Part shown: positions 7,235 through 17,000 of the stretch, in pieces
Layout: every line of letters starts with the position of its first letter
How positions within the stretch are numbered: the stretch's first letter is position 1
DNA from: JAVVWB01 sp036652335
GTDB lineage: Bacteria > Synergistota > Synergistia > Synergistales > Synergistaceae
Assembly (NCBI GenBank): GCA_036652335.1
Contig: JAVVWB010000001.1
Coordinates: forward strand, 1-64,000
Length of the DNA: 64,000 nt
Direction of reading: 5' to 3'
Made by a program: the position numbers and the translations under genes
Notes under the pieces: generated by a model
What the model was told of the DNA's origin: nothing
The model's input: only the letters and a program-made list of their open reading frames with translations
Databases searched by the model: none

Positions 7235-7884
7235 GTAGTTCTGTTTTTGTTGCTCCTAGGAAGGATTGTGATGTCGAGCTGACTGTTAAGCGTTCTCGCT
7301 TTGTCGGTTCTGTTCGTACTGTGCTTTCTGTCGATGAGGCTAATGAGTTTTTACGCAGTTTTCCGGTCCTTTTCCCTAAGGCAAATCATTATTGCTGGGC
7401 TTACCGTATAGGACACGGGAGTTCTCTTGTGGAGCATTGTTCTGATGCAGGTGAGCCTGCCGGGACTGCCGGTCGCCCTATTTTGGGTTCGATTAAGCGT
7501 AATTTGCTCGAGAATTCTTTGGTGGTGGTGACTCGTTTTTTCGGTGGCGTTAAGTTGGGTGTTCGTGGTTTGATTGATGCCTATGAGGAGTCCGCTGAGC
7601 TTGCAATTTCTACCGCCGGGGTGGTTACTGTTGAGGTTCATAATTTTCTTGAGTTTAGATGTGGTTATGATTTTTCTAAGACTTTGCTTTCTTGTGTTAG
7701 GAAGTGGGGTTTTGACGAGGCTCATTTTTCTGTTGAGTTTGGTGTTGATGTAGCTTTTTCTGTTTGCGTTCCTTTGTCTTTGAAATCTTTTATTTCTCCT
7801 GAGCTTGATGAGTTGTGTGCCAGAGGGTTTGTTTCTTCTGTCGTTTGGCATGATGATCCTGTGTTACGGGAGAAGTGGATTTAG
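7225..7884 (+). CDS. yigZ: YigZ/IMPACT family protein
   Basis: The 219-residue product carries the UPF0029 N-terminal domain with KRSRFVGSV, the conserved CSDAGEPAGTAGRPIL and the VVTRFFGGVKLGVRGLIDAY segments. Eukaryotic IMPACT regulates Gcn2; the bacterial role is unsettled, with nucleic-acid binding proposed. Its start lies inside the end of the HIT gene. A strong bidirectional hairpin follows. Confidence 0.92.
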   Translation: MELGSSVFVAPRKDCDVELTVKRSRFVGSVRTVLSVDEANEFLRSFPVLFPKANHYCWAYRIGHGSSLVEHCSDAGEPAGTAGRPILGSIKRNLLENSLVVVTRFFGGVKLGVRGLIDAYEESAELAISTAGVVTVEVHNFLEFRCGYDFSKTLLSCVRKWGFDEAHFSVEFGVDVAFSVCVPLSLKSFISPELDELCARGFVSSVVWHDDPVLREKWI

Positions 7885-7924
7885 TTTTTTTGTTTTTTTG
7901 TTTTTTTGTTTTTTGTTTTTTGTT

Positions 7925-7956
7925 AGCCCCCTTTTTGGTTAAAGGGGGCTTTTTTG
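7925..7956. terminator. Bidirectional terminator between yigZ and the QueG-like gene
   Basis: AGCCCCCTTT pairs with AAAGGGGGCT around a six-base loop, with T runs following on the plus strand and A-rich sequence preceding. It sits between two convergent genes. Confidence 0.85.
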
Positions 7957-7975
7957 TTGTTTTAGTTTAGTTGGT

Positions 7976-8761
7976 TTAGTTTAGTTTGGCGGAGGGGTTT
8001 GTGGTTGAGCATGGGACTCCACAGCTGCATTTGCCACAGGCGTCTCCGTCTCCTTTTTGGTAGTGTTGGATGAGTTTGTCTATTTGTTTGTCACAGAGGT
8101 GTCTGTCTACGTAGGGGTAGCCGTTTTCTGTTGTTATTGCGTTTGCTACACATTTTTTTACGCAAGCTTTACATGTGCCGTTGCGTTTGTAGAGGCATTT
8201 TTCTTTTTCGTCTCTTTGTGTAGGTTGTAGTTTTATGGTTGTTATTACGTTTCCTATTCTTCCGCAGCAGCCACTTTCTGTTATGAGTAGGTTGTGTATT
8301 CCAAATGTGCCTATTCCTGCTATGTATGCTACGTGTCTTTTTGACCATTTGCTTAGGAGTTTTTCTTTGTCAAAGTTTGTGGGGAGGTCTGTTTCTACTT
8401 CGTATCCCATTTCGTTTATTATTTTTTTTATTTCTTGTGCTATGTCTTCTATTATGATGTTTGTTTCTATTTTTGCCATGTCCCATTCTCTGGAGCTTTC
8501 TTCTGCTTTTATGTTGCTTTTTATTATTTCTTCTCCAAATGGTACGAAGTATGCTATTACTGTTTTTGCATTTTTGAGTAGTTGTGTCGGCATTTCGTGT
8601 TCCGGGTTTGCTATTTTTTTGAGTTGTTCAAATAGTGGGTCTGTGGCATCTGCATAGCCTATTATTGGTTCTTTCCATGTAGTTTCTGTGTTTTTTTCTG
8701 TGTGGTAGTTTTTTACGTATTCTTTTATTGCTGTTTCTATTTTGGCTTTTGCGGTGTCCAT
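7976..8761 (-). CDS. QueG-like iron-sulfur protein (epoxyqueuosine reductase family relative)
   Basis: The 261-residue product shows the QueG-type core (KWSKRHVAYIAGIGTFGIHNLLIT, then CCGRIGNVITT). A ferredoxin region follows with CLYKRNGTCKACVKKC near residue 195 and CGKCSCGVPCS near the C terminus. QueG itself is longer and reduces epoxyqueuosine in tRNA using cobalamin. This shorter protein with a diverged second cluster may be a related reductase of unknown substrate. A strong ribosome site (GGAGGG) precedes ATG 8761. Confidence 0.75.
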   Translation of the reverse strand: MDTAKAKIETAIKEYVKNYHTEKNTETTWKEPIIGYADATDPLFEQLKKIANPEHEMPTQLLKNAKTVIAYFVPFGEEIIKSNIKAEESSREWDMAKIETNIIIEDIAQEIKKIINEMGYEVETDLPTNFDKEKLLSKWSKRHVAYIAGIGTFGIHNLLITESGCCGRIGNVITTIKLQPTQRDEKEKCLYKRNGTCKACVKKCVANAITTENGYPYVDRHLCDKQIDKLIQHYQKGDGDACGKCSCGVPCSTTNPSAKLN

Positions 8762-8805
8762 GTTGTTCCCTCCATTTTTAGGTTGTTTGTTTTTTAGTTT
8801 ATTTT

Positions 8806-11103
8806 TTAGTTTATTTCTTCTAGTGTTGGTAGTTGTTCTTGTTTTTTTGGTTCTTTTTGTCCGTCTGTTATTTTTATTTTTGCTGTGTCACTGTTGCCTT
8901 GTTCGTCTGTGACGTATATTGTGTGTGTGCCTTTTTTCATTTCCCAGAAGGCGTTTTCTCTGTCGTTGTCTGCTTTCAGTTCTCCATTTACAAACCAGTA
9001 GAGTGTGCCTTTGCCTTCTGCTATGAGTGGCAGTTTTGTGCTGTTTGCTGTTTTTTTGTATGTGGCGTTTTTTTGTGGCGATAGTATTGTTACTTTGTTT
9101 ACTTCTTTTGCTGTTTTTGTTTCGTAGTAGTTTTCTAGTTCTTGGGGCCATTGTACTGTTATTTTTCCATTTTGGATTTTGTGCATTGTACATGGTTCTG
9201 TTGCTGATGTGTCTTTTATGTATAGTTCTGTTATTGCCTGGGGGCAGTGTTGGTTTCTGGGTGCGCCGGATAGGGGGCATACTTGTCTTTCTTTTACGTC
9301 GTGTGGTTTGTCAAACCATTTTGTGCCGTCAGGTGTGAGTGCTCTCATTATTTTTATTGCAGGTGGTGTTGCTGTTTTTAGCCCTATTAGGGTGTTTGTC
9401 GGTTTGCCCGTAGGGTCTCCTAGCCATACCACAAGGGTGTATTTTTTTGTTACAGCTGCCGTCCATGCATCTCTTAGCCCGTATGATGTGCCTGTTTTGA
9501 ATGCAATTTTTGTCCCTTTTTCTCCAAATATTTCACGATATATGGGAAGTATTCTTCCTGTGTCTTTTAGTATGTCTAGTGTTAGGTAGCATGACGAGTT
9601 TGTTATTATTTGTTCGCCTTTTTCTTTTTTTTCTCCCTCTATCCATAGTGTGGAGCTTTTTATTCCACCATTTGCGAGTGTCCTGTATGCTGTTGCTGTT
9701 TCTAGCGGGGAGACTTCACAACCCCCAAGTATGAGGCTGTCTCCGTACCATTCACTGTCTTTTGTGAATGATGAGAATCCTAGTCTTCTGTATAGAGATA
9801 GGGTGTTTGTAGGTTTGACTAGTCTTAGTACTCTGACCGCAGGTATGTTGAGTGAGTCTGCCAGTGCTGTTCGTGCAGAGACTGGCCCTCTGTAGTATCT
9901 GTCGTAGTTGCGTGGTGCGCTTCCTTTCATGGAGTAGGGGGTGTCTGCCATTATTGTTGAGGGTGTGAGTGTTCCTTTTTCAAATGCAAGTGCAAATGTG
10001 AAAGGTTTGAGTACTGAGCCAGGTGACCTTTTTGATGCAGCACAGTCTACCCATGATGTGTCGTTTGGTTCTCCCTCTTTTGCGTTTCCTACGTATGCTC
10101 GCACAGCACCGTTTTCGTTTTCTATTAGTACAGCTGCTCCCGTTATGTTTGTAGGTAGTGTTTTTAGTGCGTTTTTTAGTTCTTTTTCTAGTAGGTTTTG
10201 TTTGGTTATTTCTATTGTTGATTTGATTTTTCCGTATTTGTCTCTGTTTGTTGTTTTTCCACGTTGTTTTATTATTTGTTCTGCTGTTTGTCTCCGTTTT
10301 GAGGGTATGGAGTTTCTTTCTGTTGGTATTTTTTCTCTTTTTGCTCTTTCTGCTTGTTCGTTTGTTATTATTTTTCTTTCAGCTAGTGTGTCTAGTAGTC
10401 TGTTTCTTAGTTTTAGCGCACGTTCTGGGTGTTTGTCTGGTCTGTAGTATGATGGCCCTCTTAGTATTCCTGCAAGGAGTGTGGCTTCGGCAAGTGATAT
10501 GTCTTTTGCAGATTTGTCAAACCATGCAAGTGATGCCGCTTCTATTCCTCTTATGTTTCCACCCATTGGTACTCTGTTTAGGTATGTCTCGAGTATGTCG
10601 TGTTTGGTGAGGAGGTATTCAAGTATTATCGCTTGATTAAATTCTTTTATTTTGTTTAGGGGTGTTCTTTCTCTTTCTATTCCAAGTCTTATTGTTTGTG
10701 CTGTTATGGTTGATCCCCCTGATATTGTTTTTTTGGCTTTGGTGTTTTGTATTGTTGCTCTTATTATTGCCGCAAAGTCTATTCCATTGTGGTAGTAAAA
10801 TTTTCTGTCTTCTAGTTCTATTATTATTTTGGGCATCCATTCTCCCATTTCTTCTAGTGGGATGGATAGTGACCATTCATCGTTTGATGAGAGTGTCGCA
10901 CATAGTGGGTTGCCTGTGTTGTCTGTTATTACTGTTGAGTTTTGCCATGTTGTTATTTGTTGTTTGGGGAATATGAGGTTTGTTAGTGTATACCACATGA
11001 GTATGATGATTATTGCAATTATTTTGCCCTTGTTATCACTTTTTTGTAATATTTTGTTTTTTAGTTCTTGTAGGTGTTTTTTTATTTTGTTTTTTTCGCT
11101 CAT
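8806..11103 (-). CDS. pbpC: Penicillin-binding protein 1C (bifunctional transglycosylase/transpeptidase)
   Basis: The product is about 765 residues. A cytoplasmic basic segment and one membrane helix (about 27-45) come first. The glycosyltransferase domain has EDRKFYYHNG near residue 98 and GGSTITAQTIRL. The transpeptidase domain has the nucleophile SVLK near residue 363, SLN, and KTGT. A C-terminal BiPBP-type beta domain follows (WFVNGELKADNDRENAFWEM), characteristic of PBP1C. The start is uncertain: ATG 11103 sits directly after the stop of the macro-domain gene, and the frame also allows ATG 11148 inside it; neither has a clear ribosome site, which fits translational coupling. The usual partner, alpha-2-macroglobulin, is at 48.4-53.7 kb. 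Confidence 0.93.
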   Translation of the reverse strand: MSEKNKIKKHLQELKNKILQKSDNKGKIIAIIIILMWYTLTNLIFPKQQITTWQNSTVITDNTGNPLCATLSSNDEWSLSIPLEEMGEWMPKIIIELEDRKFYYHNGIDFAAIIRATIQNTKAKKTISGGSTITAQTIRLGIERERTPLNKIKEFNQAIILEYLLTKHDILETYLNRVPMGGNIRGIEAASLAWFDKSAKDISLAEATLLAGILRGPSYYRPDKHPERALKLRNRLLDTLAERKIITNEQAERAKREKIPTERNSIPSKRRQTAEQIIKQRGKTTNRDKYGKIKSTIEITKQNLLEKELKNALKTLPTNITGAAVLIENENGAVRAYVGNAKEGEPNDTSWVDCAASKRSPGSVLKPFTFALAFEKGTLTPSTIMADTPYSMKGSAPRNYDRYYRGPVSARTALADSLNIPAVRVLRLVKPTNTLSLYRRLGFSSFTKDSEWYGDSLILGGCEVSPLETATAYRTLANGGIKSSTLWIEGEKKEKGEQIITNSSCYLTLDILKDTGRILPIYREIFGEKGTKIAFKTGTSYGLRDAWTAAVTKKYTLVVWLGDPTGKPTNTLIGLKTATPPAIKIMRALTPDGTKWFDKPHDVKERQVCPLSGAPRNQHCPQAITELYIKDTSATEPCTMHKIQNGKITVQWPQELENYYETKTAKEVNKVTILSPQKNATYKKTANSTKLPLIAEGKGTLYWFVNGELKADNDRENAFWEMKKGTHTIYVTDEQGNSDTAKIKITDGQKEPKKQEQLPTLEEIN

Positions 11104-11104
11104 T

Positions 11105-11629
11105 TTATAGGTTTGTTTTTGCGTTTTCATGGTATTTTTGTGATTCATCTGTGTAGCAGACGAGTATTATTTCTTGTATTGTGTTGTGTTCTTGGAGGTA
11201 TTTTGCTACTGCCGTTAGTGCTATTTCTGCTGCTTTTGCCGGTGGAAATCTGTATATTCCTGTTGAGATAGCAGGTATTGCTATTGTTTTTGCTTTTAGT
11301 TTTAGTGCTTCTTTTAGGCTGTTTTCGTATGAGTTTTGGAGTAGTTGTTCTTCGTTGTGTGTGCCACCTTTCCATATTGGACCTGCTGTGTGTACAACGT
11401 ATTTAGCAGGGAGGTTGTATGCTTTTGTTGCTCGTGCCTCTCCTGTAGGACATCCACCTATGGTGCAACATTCGCTGAGGAGTTGAGGGCCGGCTGCTTT
11501 GTGTATGGCTCCGTCTACTCCACCTCCTCCTAGTAGTGAGGTGTTTGCAGCATTTACTATGACGTCTACTTTTTCTTTTGTGATGTCACCTTTTTTTATG
11601 GTTATTTTTTTCTTTTCGTTTTCGTACAT
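11105..11629 (-). CDS. Macro-domain protein (O-acetyl-ADP-ribose deacetylase type)
   Basis: The 174-residue product is a single macro domain of the YmdB type: GDITKEKVDVIVNAANTSLLGGGGVDGAIHKAAG, CPTGEARATKAYNLPAKYVVHTAGP and IPAISTGIYRFPPAKAAEIA. All are ADP-ribose binding loops. The family removes acetyl or ADP-ribose groups. GGAAGG lies before ATG 11629. It is translationally coupled to pbpC downstream, a pairing I would not predict functionally. Confidence 0.93.
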   Translation of the reverse strand: MYENEKKKITIKKGDITKEKVDVIVNAANTSLLGGGGVDGAIHKAAGPQLLSECCTIGGCPTGEARATKAYNLPAKYVVHTAGPIWKGGTHNEEQLLQNSYENSLKEALKLKAKTIAIPAISTGIYRFPPAKAAEIALTAVAKYLQEHNTIQEIILVCYTDESQKYHENAKTNL

Positions 11630-11795
11630 TTTAGTGCCTTCCTTTTTTAGTTTGATTTTACATCTTTGTTGGTTGTTTTGTCTGTTTTTTACCGTTTTGT
11701 TTTTTTATTTTTTGTTTAATTTCGCTGTTTTTGCTTATTTTTTTATTTTTTGTCGTTTTGACGTAATCTGTAGTATTTTAAGCCTCGTTTTGTGC

Positions 11796-11824
11796 TTGTC
11801 AGCTTGCTTGTTTGGGTGTATAAA
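11796..11824 (+). promoter_or_regulatory. Putative promoter of the glutamine synthetase gene
   Basis: TTGTCA (11796-11801), a 17-base spacer and TATAAA (11819-11824) precede the gene by about 40 bases, so the leader is very short. Confidence 0.55.
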
Positions 11825-11861
11825 TAACATAAAGTTATGATTTTTATGAGGGGGGTTCATT

Positions 11862-14003
11862 TTGACATCTTTTAAAGAGTTTAGAGAGTTTCCGAAGATG
11901 AGAGATATTTATGGTTCTCTTGTTTTTGATAAGAAGGCTATGAAGGAGCGTCTTCCACGAGATGCTTATGAGAATTTGGAGGCCGCTATGGAGGGTCGCC
12001 AGAAGCTTGATTCAAGTATTGCTGATACTGTTGCTCTCGCTATGAAGGATTGGGCTGTGAGTAAGGGTGCAAGTCATTGGGCACATTGGTTTTTGCCTTT
12101 GACTGAGCTTACCGCAGAGAAGCATACCGCTTTTGTTACAGCTGATGAAAATGGATTCCCTCTTGAGTCTTTTAGAGGTTGCGATTTGATGCAGAGTGAG
12201 CCTGATGCTTCTTCTTTCCCATCTGGCGGTACACGTAGTACTTTTGAAGCAAGAGGTTATAGTGCTTGGGATCCTACAAGTCCAGCTTTTATTATTAAGA
12301 GTCCTAAGGGTGGTACTCTTTGTATTCCCTCTGTTTTTTTGGCTTATGATGGTTCTCCTCTTGATTTAAAGACTTTTTTGCTTCGTTCTACAGATGCTGT
12401 TGAGAGTCGTGCTTTGAAGCTTTTGAAGCTTTTTGGTAATAGAGGCGTTCGTTATGTTAAGGCAACTGTAGGCGGTGAGCAGGAGTTTTTCTTGCTTGAT
12501 AGGCCTCGTGCTCAGAAGAGACCTGATATTCGTTTTTGCGGTCGTACTTTGTTAGGTTGCCCACCACCACGAGATCAGAAGCAGGAGGATCATTATTTCG
12601 GCTCTATTCCTACTCGTGTGTTGGCTTATATGGAGGATGTGCAACGGGATTTAGCTCGTTTGGGTGTTGATTTGGCAACAAGGCATAATGAGGCTTCTCG
12701 TTGTCAATTTGAGTTTGCTCCTAATTTCTCTGAGGCTAATTTAGCTTGCGATCAGAATATGCTTATTATGGAAACTATGAGGAAGATGGCACGCCAGCAT
12801 GATTTGCGTTTGCTTTTCCATGAGAAGCCTTTTTGTGGTATGAATGGTAGCGGTAAGCATGTTAATTTTTCGCTCCAAGATAGCGAGGGGCGTAATCTTT
12901 TAAAGCCTTCTACTAATCATAGAAAGAATGTTATGTTTTTGTCGTTCCTTACTTCTTTCGTTTATGGCGTGAGTCAGTATTCAGGGCTTTTGCAGGCTTC
13001 TGTCGCTACACCTGGTAATATGTATCGGTTAGGCGGGTTTGAAGCTCCCCCAAGTATTATTAGCGTTTATCTGGGAGATATGGTTAGCCATATTGTTTCT
13101 GCTTTGGAGGATGAGGGGTCAAGCGAGGATATGCCAGCAAAGTCTACTTTAGATTTAGGGCTTCCTAAGTTGCCAGAGATTGTGGCTTATGATAGTGATA
13201 GAAATAGAACGAGTCCTTTGGCTTTTACAGGAAATAAGTTTGAGTTCCGTGCCCCAGGTGCATCACAGGCTATGGCTGTACCTCTTACTTGTATTTTTTC
13301 AATTTGGGCAGCTGGTCTTGAGAAGTTTATTGAGCTTTTTGAAGCACGTATTACTAAGGGTGAGGATACTATGGAAGCAGCCTTGTCTGTAGCACGTGAG
13401 CTTTCTTTGTTGAGTAGGCATATCCGTTTTGAGGGAGATGCTTATAAGCATGAGTGGATAGATGAGGCAAGAGGTAGAGGTATTGTGCTTGCTGAGACTA
13501 TTCCAGACGCTATTGATCTTTTTACTACACCTAAGTATGTCGAGATGTTGGATTCTTTTGGCGTTTTTAAGAAGAAGGAGATTGAGGCTTTTAGGATTAT
13601 TAAGAAGGAAGCTTTTGTCAATAGTGTTGAGATTGAGATGGCTGTGTTGCGTGATATGATTTGGGAGGGTGTGCTTCCTGCAATTTCAAAGCAACTTTTG
13701 CTTGAGAAGCCGTCTTATGATGTGGTTGCCGATTTGGGTGTTGACGGTATTGATAGGTGGAAGAAGCATATTAGTAGGCTTGCTAAGGCAAAGATTGATT
13801 TGATTGAGAAGACAGGCAATCTTGTGAAGTTAAGGGAGTCTATGGCTTCTCTTGGTATAGATGACCATGCAAATGAGATTGTATCAAGGGCTGTTCCTTT
13901 GATGCAGGAGATTAGGGATATTGCAGATCATGTAGAGGTTTTTTATTCTAATGAGTTTATGCCTTATCCAAATTATCGTTCTTTGTTGTCTCTTTCTGCT
14001 TAG
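11862..14003 (+). CDS. glnN: Glutamine synthetase, type III
   Basis: The 713-residue product makes glutamine from glutamate, ammonia and ATP. It matches the long GSIII class rather than GSI or GSII: an N-terminal GSIII domain containing FPSGGTRSTFEARGYSAWDPTSPAF, then the catalytic barrel with GGEQEFFLLD, RHNEASRCQFEFAP and CGMNGSGKHVNFSL. A C-terminal helical region of about 150 residues follows. The start is TTG 11862, six bases after a run of GAGGGGGG; no ATG fits. It is probably monocistronic, with a promoter before and a terminator after. Confidence 0.96.
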   Translation: MTSFKEFREFPKMRDIYGSLVFDKKAMKERLPRDAYENLEAAMEGRQKLDSSIADTVALAMKDWAVSKGASHWAHWFLPLTELTAEKHTAFVTADENGFPLESFRGCDLMQSEPDASSFPSGGTRSTFEARGYSAWDPTSPAFIIKSPKGGTLCIPSVFLAYDGSPLDLKTFLLRSTDAVESRALKLLKLFGNRGVRYVKATVGGEQEFFLLDRPRAQKRPDIRFCGRTLLGCPPPRDQKQEDHYFGSIPTRVLAYMEDVQRDLARLGVDLATRHNEASRCQFEFAPNFSEANLACDQNMLIMETMRKMARQHDLRLLFHEKPFCGMNGSGKHVNFSLQDSEGRNLLKPSTNHRKNVMFLSFLTSFVYGVSQYSGLLQASVATPGNMYRLGGFEAPPSIISVYLGDMVSHIVSALEDEGSSEDMPAKSTLDLGLPKLPEIVAYDSDRNRTSPLAFTGNKFEFRAPGASQAMAVPLTCIFSIWAAGLEKFIELFEARITKGEDTMEAALSVARELSLLSRHIRFEGDAYKHEWIDEARGRGIVLAETIPDAIDLFTTPKYVEMLDSFGVFKKKEIEAFRIIKKEAFVNSVEIEMAVLRDMIWEGVLPAISKQLLLEKPSYDVVADLGVDGIDRWKKHISRLAKAKIDLIEKTGNLVKLRESMASLGIDDHANEIVSRAVPLMQEIRDIADHVEVFYSNEFMPYPNYRSLLSLSA

Positions 14004-14053
14004 TTTGGTTTGTTTGGTCTTTTTGACCTGTTTGTTTTTGTTGGTTTATTTAG

Positions 14054-14086
14054 AGAAGGGAGCCTTTTTGGCTCCCTTCTTTTTGT
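14054..14086 (+). terminator. Terminator between glnN and the hybrid kinase gene
   Basis: AGAAGGGAGCC pairs perfectly with GGCTCCCTTCT around a five-base loop and is followed by T runs. It lies between convergent genes. Confidence 0.88.
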
Positions 14087-14088
14087 TT

Positions 14089-17000
14089 TTATTTTGTGTT
14101 TTTGTAGCCTTGACATATTTGGTATAAGTTTTTGGGGTCTATCGGTTTGGTTATGTATGTGTTCATTCCAACTTCTTTGCCTTTTTCTTTGTCACTTAGA
14201 AAGGCGTTCGCACTCATTGCTATTATTGGTATTGTTTGTGCTTGTGGGTGGTCTGATTTTCTTATTTTTTCTGCCATTTCGTAGCCATTTATTTTGGGCA
14301 TTCTGATGTCTGTGATGATTATGTTAAATTCGTTGTTGTCACTTTGTCGGAAGATGTCGTATCCTTCTTGACCATCGTTTGCCATTTTCACTGTTGCTCC
14401 TTTTATTTCAAGGAGTTTCTTTGCTACAATTTGGTTTATGTTGTTGTCTTCACATATAAGTACTTTTAGTCCTGTTAGGTCTGTTTTTGTTTCTTCTTTT
14501 GGGTGTTGCTCCGGCTTTTCTTTTTCTTTTGTTACTTGTACTGGTATTTTTAGTGTGAAGGTCGTTCCCTTTCCTTTTTCACTTTTTACTGTTATTGTGC
14601 CACCTTTGTGTTCTACAATTCCTTTTACTATGGCAAGTCCTAGTCCTGTGCCTTGTTCGTTTCTTGTTTGGGTGTCTTTTGCTCTGTAGAATGGTTCAAA
14701 TATTGTTTCTTTTTCTTCTGGGTTTATTCCTATTCCTGTGTCTGATATTGTTAGTTCGTATGTTGATATGCCATCACTTGTTTGTGTTGCATTTTCTTTT
14801 AGTGAGTATTTTATTGTTCCGCCCTCTGGTGTGTATTTTATTGCATTTGAGAGTAGGTTGGATATTACGCTTTCCATTTTTGCTTTGTCTTCGTAGCAGT
14901 GGTCATTTATTATATCAATTTTGCTTTCAATTGTTTGCTTTTTTTCTTCTGCTAGTACTTTGAATGTCGAAATAATTGTTGATATGTGGTCTTTGATGGA
15001 GTAGTAGCTTTTTTCTGGGGCCATTTTGCCACTTTCTATTCTGTTCATGTCTAGCACTTTGTTTACAAGTCCCAGTAGTAGTTTTGACGATTGTTCTATT
15101 ACGTCTAAACTTTCATGTATTTGTTCTTTGTTTTCTTCGTTTGCTTTTGCTATGTGGCACATGCCCATTATGGCATTTATTGGTGTCCTTATATCATGGC
15201 TCATTGTTGATAGGAAGTCTGTTTTTGCTTGGTTTGCTTCTTGTGCCGTTTTTAGTGCTGTTTTTAATATTTCTTTTTGTCTGTTTTGTTCCTCTATTAT
15301 TTTTGTTATGTCACTTCTCGTGGCTAGGACAAGCCCTTTTTCTTTGTCAAATATTGAGAATTTGACTCTTTTTATTCTTTTTTCACCATCATAGTGTTCG
15401 TTGTAGATGTAGTCGTATGTCTCTTTGGTAGCAAGAATGTGTTTTAGTGTGGTTAGTGACATGTTTTTCTGATATTTTTCTCGCTCACTTTTCGGTACTG
15501 TTTCTAGGTTTTTCATTAGTCTTTTGTTGTATGATTGCGGTTTACCGTGAGTTCCTGAGGCGACTTTTACTCTTTTTCCGCCATATATTGTGATTGTGTC
15601 ATCGTTTAGCGATAGATATGCCACGTAGTCATATTCGAGGTTTCCTATAGCTTTTAGTGCGTATTCCGCCATTTTCTTTTCTGTTACGTCTCTTAGTGTG
15701 AAGAATCCATATATTTCTTTTGTGTCTATTTTTTTTACTGTTTCTATAGTGAGTTCATAGAAACGACTTATTTTGTCTTTTTTCATGGAAAAATCACATT
15801 TGTGGAAGGTTATTCCTATTGCAAAGTCATTTAGTAGTTGTTCTTTTGAGATTGTTTTAAGGCATTTTTCAAGTTCTGTTTTGTCTTCTATTAATTTGGT
15901 TAGTGTATCTGTGTAGTTCTCAAAACGACCTTTTTGTTTGTTATATATCTCATTCCCGTCTTTGTCATATATTTCTATTATTTCATCTTTTGTGATTGAG
16001 CTGTGACCTTGCATTACGATGTCTTCGTCTTTTGTTTTGTATCTTTGTCTTATTCCTTCGGCGTATTTTTCTTTTTCTTTTACTATGTCGTCTATGTCTA
16101 TTGTGCTTCCAAATACATATAGCCCCACGTTTCTACTGTTTATTTGTGTGAAGGATATTTTTTGCCATCTGTATTTTTTTGTTTTGTCGTCAAACATTCT
16201 TATTGTTGAGGTTGCTTCTTTTTCTTTTTTCTTAATTTTTTCACATATGTCTATTACTTTTGCGAAGTCGTCTTTGTGTATAAAGTTGGTTTCTGCTGCT
16301 TCTTTTAGTAGTTCATCTATGGTTAATGGAATTTCTTCTCTTTTTAATCCCATTTTTGCGTTTGTAAAGCTTAGTTTTCCTGTGTCGTAGTTGTATATCC
16401 ATGCTTCTATTTCGTTTTGAACCATGAGTGTGATGAAGCGTCTTTCCATGTCTTTGTATGACTGGATGTTTTCTGATGTTCCTATTGCCTTTATTATGTT
16501 GCCTTTTTCGTCACGTACTGCTGTGTATTTTACTTTTTTCCATACATATCCAGTATGTGTCTTTACTCGCACAGATGTTTCTGCTCTTGTTTCACCTTTG
16601 TGCAACTTTTCTATCATTTTTTTGTATAGTTCTACGTCTTCGCTATATAGGTACCCATCCGTGTAAAAATCTTCTGGGAAGTTATGTAGTTGTACCGGCA
16701 CTGGGTCATCCGGTGTCGTTTGGTATACTTCTACTGTTTTGGATTTTATGTCATATTCCCAAAATTTTAGCCCTGCATGGTCTATTGCTATTTGTGCTTC
16801 CTGCCGGAGTATTTTATTTTTTTCTTGTTCTTCATATAGGTTTGTTACGTCAAATATTGTTTCGTACACAGAGGTGGTGCCATCGCTGTTTTTTACAAAT
16901 TTAACTTTGTCTAGGTATTGGCATTTTTCGCCATTTTCTGTTAGTGCAGTAAATGACAAATATTGGTCTTTTTTGCTTTTTAGTACATTGTTTATTTTAA

